This document shows, one piece after another, positions 56,954 through 64,000 of a stretch of 64,000 nt of DNA. The stretch is from Liriodendron chinense. Lineage: Eukaryota; Streptophyta; Magnoliopsida; Magnoliales; Magnoliaceae. The stretch covers positions 5,335,001 through 5,399,000 of the forward strand of contig PVNU02000773.1 in NCBI GenBank assembly GCA_003013855.2, in the 5' to 3' direction. The notes under the pieces are model-generated. The model worked only from the letters and a program-made list of their open reading frames with translations. It was not told the DNA's origin and did no database searches. Numbering within the stretch: position 1 is the stretch's first letter; each line of letters starts with the position of its first letter. The position numbers and the translations under genes were made by a program.

Positions 56954-59898
56954 CTATTTCCACGGCATGTTTGCCATCATGCCCTGCGGGGTGCTGTTAT
57001 TGCAGGTACCTGTGCTCTGGTTGAGAGGGCTCCCAGGCCCACCAGACGACTCGCTTAGAGTTCCCCGCGAGGGTGGGCTGCCAGTCCCTGCTGCCTCACC
57101 CCCTTGCTTTGGTGGGGCAGAAGGATCCGAAGGGTTCTTTGGTTTCGATTCTTTCCTCCCATCTGCGATGAAACTGCCCACAACTACCTGTGAGAGAGAA
57201 CTGCAGATATCAATGTCTCACACATGTTCTGAGCAAATCACAGCTATAGATACCCAATATATGGCTCGCCATTGTTCATTGGTGAAAAGAGGAACTGTAA
57301 GACATACATGACAATCCACTGCATGTGTACAAGATCCATGATGCCCATCAAGTACACGCTCAGGCCAAAAATCAGGCCAGTCCATTCATCAGGTGGGTCA
57401 TAGGTGAAATGTGTACATTGAATGTGAACTGCTGGCAAACTTTTCCTCTTAACCAGACACTTTTCCTTAGTGTGCCACCATCCCAATGAGTGAACTGGTC
57501 TATTTTTGGCCCAGGACACACAGGATGAGGCCCACCAAATGAACAGCTAGGATGCTCAGGTTGCAGATAGTTGGGCTGAGATCTACATACGCATAGGCAT
57601 ACCAAAACTCGAAAGAAGAAACTAAGGATAATGACTATAATGGTTGAATAAATAAAAAAAACCTACAGCTCCAAATAGTCCTAATCAGGCATCAACTACA
57701 TCCTAAGCTGAAGGGCCATTGTGCAGAATGTTTGATATCATTTGAAACCAGGTAAGACTGTCAGATAGGAAAATACTTAAAAACACACATTTCCTTGGAT
57801 CATGTACTGAAATAGGTTCTTCTTGCTCCTTTTCTACGGCAATAACAGTTACCTAAGAGCTAGACTTCCTCCTGTATTCTTTGTAAGTAGAAGTCAATAG
57901 ATTGCTGACAGGGTTGCTTTTAGTCTGTCTTCGTCACAAAAGGTCCACATGTAAATCAAAGAAATAACTGATATTATATAAATGCGTATCAGTACTGCCT
58001 AAAACAGAAATAAGTGCATTTTCCTTCAGAAAAATGTGTTTTGAAGCTAAACATAGTGAAAATTTTCCCCGTTCTGTTTAGAAGGAAAAAAAAGAAGGAA
58101 AAACCAAAAAAACCAAAAGGTGAATAAAGCATATTCTTTTAATTAAAATCCTTTTTATTTTTAAATTGTTTAAACCTAGTTTCTCTATGGAGCAATCCTT
58201 TAAAAACACTTTCCTCTCTCCTCCAATTCAAAATTCCATTGCCACTTCATTCAACAATTGCTAGAAGTCCAAGAACACAAAGACCATGTAGAATATCATA
58301 GGAAATGATGTGAGACCCGCTAAGATCATTCAACAATTGCCAGGAAGTCCAAGAACACAAACACCATGTAGAATATCATAGGAAATGATGTGAGACCCAC
58401 TAAGATCATTGTAACTCAGAAATTCAAAATTAAATTGAAATTCTGAAAGAATATCGGCAATTGTGTTAGAAAACAGTGCGAAGAAAAGCAAGTATAGTTA
58501 AAGGCACACAAACCTGGACCGGAGATGCTGCTGTCAGAAGTCCAGCTACTCCGCCACCTAAAACACGGCCATCGGGACCTGCCAAAGACACACTCAATCC
58601 ACCTGTTCGGCTGCGCTGTCCGCCGCTCTCTGAGAGAAGAAATGACCCAGAAAGTGACAGGATCTCAAACCGGCCCTGTAACAATTACAAAGCACAAATA
58701 AAATCCATCCATCAGCACACCAAATGGGGCATATATTTTTGGAGAAGTCATATGCACTGCGTGCCTTAAATTAAAACCCGATGTATTGATGATGCATGAT
58801 CCTATAGATTTTTTCATTTTTTATTTTCATTTTAATTTTTTGAAGATATGATCCTCTGGAAATTCCCTTTATTAATATGCAAGCGAATATATTCCTCAAT
58901 TGAGCAGAAGTCAGAAAGTAATACACCCCATAAAAGGGCAACCAGTAATCTATTTTAACTTATTCCCATGTTTTTGGTAAGCAATAAAAAAGACATTGAC
59001 AAACAAGGAGGTATCATAACTATGCTTTGACTAAAATAAAATACTCCTTGCATGGCTGATATCAAATAGTAATTATGCTTCAGAGCTTAAACCAGCAACC
59101 ATTTTTATTGATGGCTATTAGCATCTGCCTTCTTTTCCATGTAACCCAATCTTCTATTGCTCGTTACCAGTTGGTTACTACCAAACCTGCGTCACAAGGA
59201 CAGCACCCTTAATTTTTTAGCCATGGCAACAAGTAATGGCAGAGATATAAATACCAACTCCACTGATAACAACGGATGAAGTGGAGATGTGTTTCTAAAA
59301 GTGATGTGTCGCTTTTGACTTTTTATGCTGTATGAGGTTTCAGAAGCATACCTCCACTTTATCCACCTAGCTCTAATTCTATTGGAAACATCCTTATCAA
59401 TCCATACATTAAGCCATGTCTCGCCTGCTAGCCCAGCGGGAAGACGCCAAGGCGTTTCAACAGCAGGTCTCAGGTTCGAGTGCTGAGACACACTAACCCC
59501 ACCGGGTGGGAGAGTGCATCATGTGACTAACCGTGTGGGTGCGTTGCGCAGCTAATAGGTTGGGTGCATTTGGACTAACCAAATAAAAAATAAAATAAAA
59601 GATCCATAATTAAGCCAACCCAATATCGCCATCTACAGTGGTGATGATGATGTTTCTATGTGCATATAACATTTGGACTAATAGACATGCTCAACCAAAG
59701 AGCATGTGCGTGCAGGGTTTCCCACATGGGAAAGTGAGTAAAGGTAGAAGTTACAATCTCACAAACCTCGTAAGTTACTGTCCCACCAGATGTTGCAGCC
59801 TGACGAAGTGTAACGTTTGATATAGCACCATTTGCTGAGAGGATGCAAACTGCCCGAGGCCCATTCTGAGAAAATGACATTATCTTTGAGGAAACATC
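56954..59898 (-). CDS. AT-hook motif nuclear-localized (AHL) protein, last three coding exons; 5' part not seen
   Basis: Minus-strand exons 59898-59767, 58675-58514 and 57187-56954 join in phase 0 with GT-AG introns of 1091 and 1326 bp, and encode 175 residues plus stop. They cover most of the PPC/DUF296 domain: DVSSKIMSFSQNGPRAVCIL, ANGAISNVTLRQ, then GRFEILSLSGSFL and GLLTAASPVQVVVGSF. A Pro/Ser/Gly-rich tail ends in MANMPWK. AHL proteins bind AT-rich DNA through an N-terminal AT-hook and assemble through the PPC domain to regulate transcription and chromatin. The intron-containing structure fits clade B (AHL1-14-like) members. The exon with the AT-hooks and the start of the PPC should precede 59898. 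I find no such exon up to 64000, so the first intron exceeds 4.1 kb, or the gene lost its 5' end. No disruption is visible in the exons present. Confidence 0.92.
57310..57600. repeat. Dispersed repeat fragment in AHL intron
   Basis: 'aaaaatcaggccagtccatt' plus 'catcaggtgggtcatagg' is paired with 'ggcccaggacacacaggatg' in rough inverted order. It is related to the fragment at 62.6-62.9 kb. The boundaries are not defined. Confidence 0.4.
58251..58408 (+). repeat. 79-bp tandem duplication in AHL intron
   Basis: 'tcaacaattgc.ag' through 'gtgagacc(c)actaagatca' occurs at 58251-58329 and 58330-58408 with only a few differences. Confidence 0.92.
59417..59601 (+). mobile_element. tRNA-derived SINE in AHL intron
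   Basis: An A-box TAGCCCAGCGG (59429-59439) and a B-box GGTTCGAGTGC (59473-59483) are followed by 'ccaccgggtggga' and 'gactaaccgtgtgggtgc'. An A-rich tail ends at 59600. The insertion is flanked by imperfect 16-17-bp repeats (atccatacattaagcca at 59400-59416, atccataattaagcca at 59602-59617). It is the same family as the SINE at 18188-18358, in sense orientation opposite to the AHL gene. Confidence 0.92.
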
Positions 59899-61045
59899 CT
59901 GGAAAACAAACACTCAAAATATTTAGCGTCTGAAATGTTCTAGAATTTCCTTATGCTTTCAAACACTATCAGATGCAATGTAGATTCTCAACAAGAAGAG
60001 AAATGCTAAGTGGACTTGCTAGAGTGCCCTTTGTAAGTATGCTTGCCCCACACGTGGAAACAAGTTGCAGGCATGCAAGATCAATGCCACTCATCAGCCA
60101 AGCACCAATGTAGAAGCCATTTCTCAGAAATCAAGCCAATATGAACATCATGCCAGCAACACACGTACAAAACAAATGAATGGTTAACAGAAATTGGTAA
60201 ACAGTTCAAATTCTATGGACACCTGGAGGTCAACCTGATTATCAGAATGGCCTAGCTTTTGAAACATCATCTACACAGTAGCGATCACCTGGTGGCTCCA
60301 GTCTCACACATGTATCCCTCATTCCAACATGTGAGGCAAGTACTGACAGAGTGCACTTGTACAAGTTCACTTGGCATTTCTCCAATAAGAAAGACACTAT
60401 CAACAAATTGAACCAACAGAAAATTTGCCTGCCATTTGAAAGGGAAGTTGGAAATCTAATAGAGGCACAGGTGCACAACAAATGCTAATGTTCAGTATCA
60501 ATAGATTAGAAGAAGCCAACTACAATTCCTTGTGGATTGTTGCACGACCAAGATAAAATCAAGTGCATTAAAATTCTCTAAAACTATTCGTGAATGAGAA
60601 CTTGATTATTAGTTTCCATTGTTGTCAGTTTTAGCATAATTTCCTAGTGTGTACACCATTCTATTTATTCCCGAAGGTAGAAAGGGAGCATCCATTAGTA
60701 GGGTTGGATTAAAATGGCTCCCTTTGACTTGTTATTTAACAGCTTTCACTGGACAGTAGAGCTCGACTGATCATGCACATGGGACTGCAAATCCTTGTGC
60801 ATGAATCAAACAAATTGAAAATATAATAGAGCAGATTCAGATACAAATGGTGGATGATTTACTCAAACAGTGAAACCGATGGACGATCATATGCATACAA
60901 GAGGCAAAATACAATGCCTTGACTGAAGTTTGTACAGTGAAACTAATGGACAATCATATGATATACCTCGTCGTGGATTCCCCATGCAACTGAAATCTCC
61001 AAATTGAAAGATCCAAGTTATAGAACACTAGGCCTGTTTTTTTGG
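59899..61045. other. Upstream of the last AHL exons: no further exon found
   Basis: Only dispersed-repeat fragments ('agaaatgctaagtgg' near 60000) and chance ORFs are seen. This is either the first AHL intron or intergenic DNA. Confidence 0.45.
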
Positions 61046-61049
61046 TTGG

Positions 61050-61290
61050 ACGTCAACTGTTGATGTATTTTTTATCTTAATCATCTATTTGTTTACCACC
61101 TATTGAAGGGTTAGCATATTCCGAGATGGGGGATTTCTGACAAATGGAACACCAAGTGGGGACTATAACATCAATGGTTTGGATTGCTGAATCATGAGCT
61201 CCACTCAAAACAAACTGAAAACCCGAACAACACAGTACTAACTCTTGCTCTGAGCATTGGATAATACCTCTACATTCAAAATAGTCATGC
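61050..61290 (-). repeat. Half-copy of the expansin-intron foldback repeat
   Basis: On the minus strand it shows 'tatccaatgctcagagc', 'gggttttcagtttgttttga' and 'ctcatgattcagcaatccaa', matching the half-unit at 40168-40240. Confidence 0.65.
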
Positions 61291-61737
61291 ATCTATGTGT
61301 GCACATGTAATAAAATTTTGAGTTCATGGTTCAAGAAAAATCAGTTGTACCTTTTTATCTCACTAACTTTTAGCCTATGAAAAGATTACAAATTTTCCTA
61401 CTTGTCATTACATTTAAATTTTGACATTGATAATCAATTTTATTCTTTTTCTAGGAATCAAGAATGCACTTCTATCTTTCAAAAAAATCAGGAACACACG
61501 ATTTCCAAAATTTTGTCCCAAGGATCAAGGACACGCCAATTAGAAGAAGAAAAAAATGACATAAGCACGACAGAAGCGTTAGACAAGCATGTAGACACGT
61601 CTACATGGTTTATTTGCACAGAACCCTAATGTATCTCCTTTTCTAGTACTCTTTGTATAAATTCATGGACTTTTAATGTAGGCCAGTTTAAATAGATCTA
61701 GTTTCCATATTTAACTGAAATAGTATTTTTGTAATGA

Positions 61738-61990
61738 TGTGCAACAGAGACCAAGAACTGCGCCTGTTAGAAGGAGTGAATTAGTACAAGTTGAAGGCTC
61801 TAAAAGGGCAAGGGGAAGGCCCAAAACTACATGTGTGAAGGTAGTAAGAAAAATCTTGATGACCCATGGCCCGACTGAAGCGACAGCCCTTGGTAGCGTT
61901 TGAATGACGGAAAAGGATTCATGTCGCCAACCCAATTGGTTGGGATAAGGCTTACATGACAATGATAATGATGGAGGATTATTGTTATGA
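61738..61990 (+). pseudogene. RTE-clade LINE 3' fragment, plus strand
   Basis: The plus strand encodes QQRPRTAPVRRSELVQVEG, SKRARGRPKTTCVKVVRKIL and a MTHGPTEATALG piece, the C-terminal end of an RTE reverse transcriptase. The typical 3' UTR 'ccaacccaattggttgggat' and 'aaggctt' follow, ending in an ATGATAATGATG tail. It is 5'-truncated and is a relative of the 29.6-30.6 kb fragment. Confidence 0.85.
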
Positions 61991-62347
61991 CACATCTTTC
62001 TAGAAATGCCATGGAAGACATGAACTAAACAAGAATACAGACAAACAGGACCGTAATATATCTCCGTTTTTGGTATTATTGGCAGAATATTATAGAATTT
62101 TCTGCATACTATTTTGTATACATACATTTTCCAAATTAGCAGATAAAGTACTTACAAAATATATTTTTCAGCATATCATACAAAAGTACGAAGTCCACCC
62201 TAACACCAACAGGTGACAGAACCTAAGTCACATAGTTTCTATACTTTCTTGATCAAGACAACATAACTAAACTGCGACAATTAGGAATTTGCCTTGCTGA
62301 ATTGCTGGTTCCATCTAATTATCAGAACAAGAAAGTTCATTATGGTT

Positions 62348-62428
62348 CTAGTTTATTGATTCAAGCAATTCTCTGGATGCTGCAAGCCGCTCGTCCAACT
62401 GGCTTATTTCTTGAAAAACCTCTTGTTT
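62348..62428 (-). CDS. Candidate orphan terminal exon (26 codons plus stop)
   Basis: On the minus strand a pyrimidine-rich acceptor (tttttcaaactctatacag) precedes an open frame reading KQEVFQEISQLDERLAASRE followed by LLESIN and TAG. The peptide is highly charged with coiled-coil-like spacing and looks like genuine coding sequence. I do not recognise the family and found no partner exon between 62429 and 64000. It is on the same strand as the AHL exons but ends in a stop, so it cannot be an internal AHL exon. It could be the last exon of a neighbouring gene that starts beyond the window, a captured fragment, or chance. Confidence 0.35.
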   Translation of the reverse strand, partial: KQEVFQEISQLDERLAASRELLESIN

Positions 62429-62579
62429 CTGTATAGAGTTTGAAAAATGAACATCGGGAATTTGGATTTCAAGTTTTAAGTAGAAAAAGAAAGGCATAAT
62501 GTTTTGTTCATCTAAAGTAGCACTAGTTAACTGGAATAACTTCCTATTTACTAATCAACTAGTTAACTGGCAAGTGTTC

Positions 62580-62885
62580 GCACACGCTCCAGATGGACCA
62601 ATTTGACACATCTTGGAATATCTGAGTTGTCCATCAAGTGGATCCCACCATGTAGATTCCTTGGCCAAAAATCAGGATGGGACATTTACCAGATAGGGCA
62701 CAATACAAAAGTAATGAGCGACTAAATTTTGTTTTTGGCCGTCCAATTGTTTCATACATTGCGTCCCACTTGATGAGTGGACTGGCCTCATTCTTTGACC
62801 AGGGCATTTACATGTTGGGGCCCACCTCATAGACAGCCTGGGTTGCACATTTCAGTGTGAGGCACAATGATGCATGTGGAGGTGT
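62580..62885. repeat. Dispersed foldback repeat fragment
   Basis: 'gtccatcaagtggatcccacc' and 'ttccttggccaaaaatcagg' are answered by 'cgtcccacttgatgagtgga' and 'ctttgaccaggg' in inverted order. Similar pieces occur at 42.7-43.0 and 57.3-57.6 kb. Confidence 0.6.
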
Positions 62886-62889
62886 GTAA

Positions 62890-64000
62890 CAGGCTGGGCT
62901 ACGCACGCAAATGGGATTAGAAAAACTCTATAACATGAGAGCTTTTTAAAGATGGCAGTTTCTAGGGTTGCAATCTGCCAATATAATTTGGTAACATATG
63001 GCATAACTGCTACCGATCAAATAAATAAATGGCAAAACTACTTCAGCAAGCTTATAAATTTATAACCAAATCAATAAAGGTATTTTTTTTTTTTTTTTTT
63101 GGAGCAGCAAATAATTTATCATTCCTTATTAATATTATAATTTACATAGCATTATAGTATCCATATATTGAATAAAGAGAATTAATATTAAAAAAAACAT
63201 AGGTTGTTGAATCAAACAGATCTCATTCCATGATTATTGTTGATAGAGAAGAAGTTCCATTTTCTAACAAAGTAAGCATAGAAAAATAAGGAGGTTGTCC
63301 AGAATACAATTGCACGAACCGTGAAGTGAAGCAGCAAAAAATGAAGGGAACTGTCTAGTTCAAAATGTTAGCGAGTATGAACAAAGGAACGCATGTCTAG
63401 TGTGCAGTTCAAAGTGGGCACAGCACCTGGTTAGAAGGATTGTATAACTAAGGTCCGAACGCAATAAATTACTGAATAATTACAATTTCTTCTTTTTTTT
63501 CATTGGCAATTACAATTTGTAATAGTTGCAGCTTACAATTAATAAATTTTACATTGAACTATAAACTTCATAGGATTTAAGGGTCAATCTTCAACTTGTT
63601 AAAAGGAACACTTGATCAAGGCATCCAACTCCTCTCTCTATAAAGTAGTACAGATTACATGTTCCTGAGTTTTAATATTTTCATTCCTAAGTAATTCAAA
63701 ATTGAAGCTTGCAACATAGATGTTAATAGGATCTCTTTACAATATGGACACCGCCTATTGTTTTCTACAATTTTCATGGTTTTCTTTTTTATTGGTATGT
63801 TTAGGATATGAAAAAACTAAAAAGGAAAGTGTTGGGGGTTTGGAATGAAAAGATTAGCAAATTGCCAGTAGAACAATCTCGAAACAATGTTATACAATGA
63901 ATAATAATCTAATTAAATTATACCATGTAACTGGAGCATAAAAGTCCAAAGAAATCAAACTTTCATTCTATTGCCGCAAGTAAGCGGTGAGGGTTTATAA
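62890..64000. other. No gene recognised to the window edge
   Basis: AT-rich DNA with a T-run at 63085-63101. I found no AHL first exon (AT-hook R-G-R-P-x-G) and no exon pairing with 62348-62428. Confidence 0.5.

Noticed and set aside
61402..61629. 75-codon plus-strand ORF preceded by a pyrimidine tract and TAG
   Set aside because: The peptide resembles nothing known and no neighbouring exon fits. Probably chance in AT-rich DNA.
1..64000. CRISPR arrays, bacterial operons, riboswitches, origin or attachment sites
   Set aside because: The sequence is plant nuclear DNA with introns and plant transposons. No spacer-repeat arrays, ribosomal RNA or intact tRNA genes were found. The only tRNA-like boxes belong to SINEs.

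Overview
This is a stretch of nuclear DNA from a flowering plant. It has split genes with GT-AG introns and plant-specific families (alpha-expansin, AT-hook/PPC regulator, organellar PPR protein), set in a dense background of plant retrotransposons, SINEs and small inverted-repeat elements. A foldback family rich in 'GTGGGCCCACC', 'CCATCCATTTT' and 'TTGCCATCCAACC' recurs through the window. I associate such repeats with magnoliid genomes such as Magnolia, Liriodendron or Cinnamomum, but that is memory-based inference and needs a database search.

Layout. 1-2520: the 5' part of a minus-strand Ty1/copia element with its LTR, running off the left edge. About 3.0-5.0 kb: a Tat/gypsy-like LTR. 5-17 kb: gene-free, AT-rich DNA with duplications, foldback elements and a well-bounded hAT-type MITE (16513-17144). 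17319-28628 (+): a complete five-exon SDR42E / 3-beta-HSD-like dehydrogenase of 479 aa. Three of its introns are 3.0-3.5 kb and full of transposons. 29.6-38.4 kb: an RTE LINE fragment split by a SINE, hAT MITEs and a cluster of foldback elements. 39035-41016 (+): a complete three-exon alpha-expansin of 251 aa. 43240-46855 (-): a complete two-exon THA8-like PPR gene of 257 aa with a 2.8 kb intron. 46.9-50.3 kb: foldback elements and a 34-bp minisatellite. 51.4-54.0 kb: a degenerate L1 LINE. 54.5-55.4 kb: a foldback region and a SINE. 56954-59898 (-): the last three coding exons of an AHL (AT-hook nuclear-localized) gene whose first exon is not visible. 60-64 kb: an RTE LINE tail, repeat fragments and a small orphan exon candidate.

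The four genes look functionally unrelated: ER-type membrane redox enzyme, cell-wall loosening, organelle RNA metabolism and chromatin/transcription. There is no sign of an operon-like or clustered pathway. I found no convincing new biological system. The most distinctive material is the repeat biology: a three-level nested insertion in the dehydrogenase intron, a GC-palindrome array in the copia LTR, several elements with exact target-site duplications, and the abundant foldback family.
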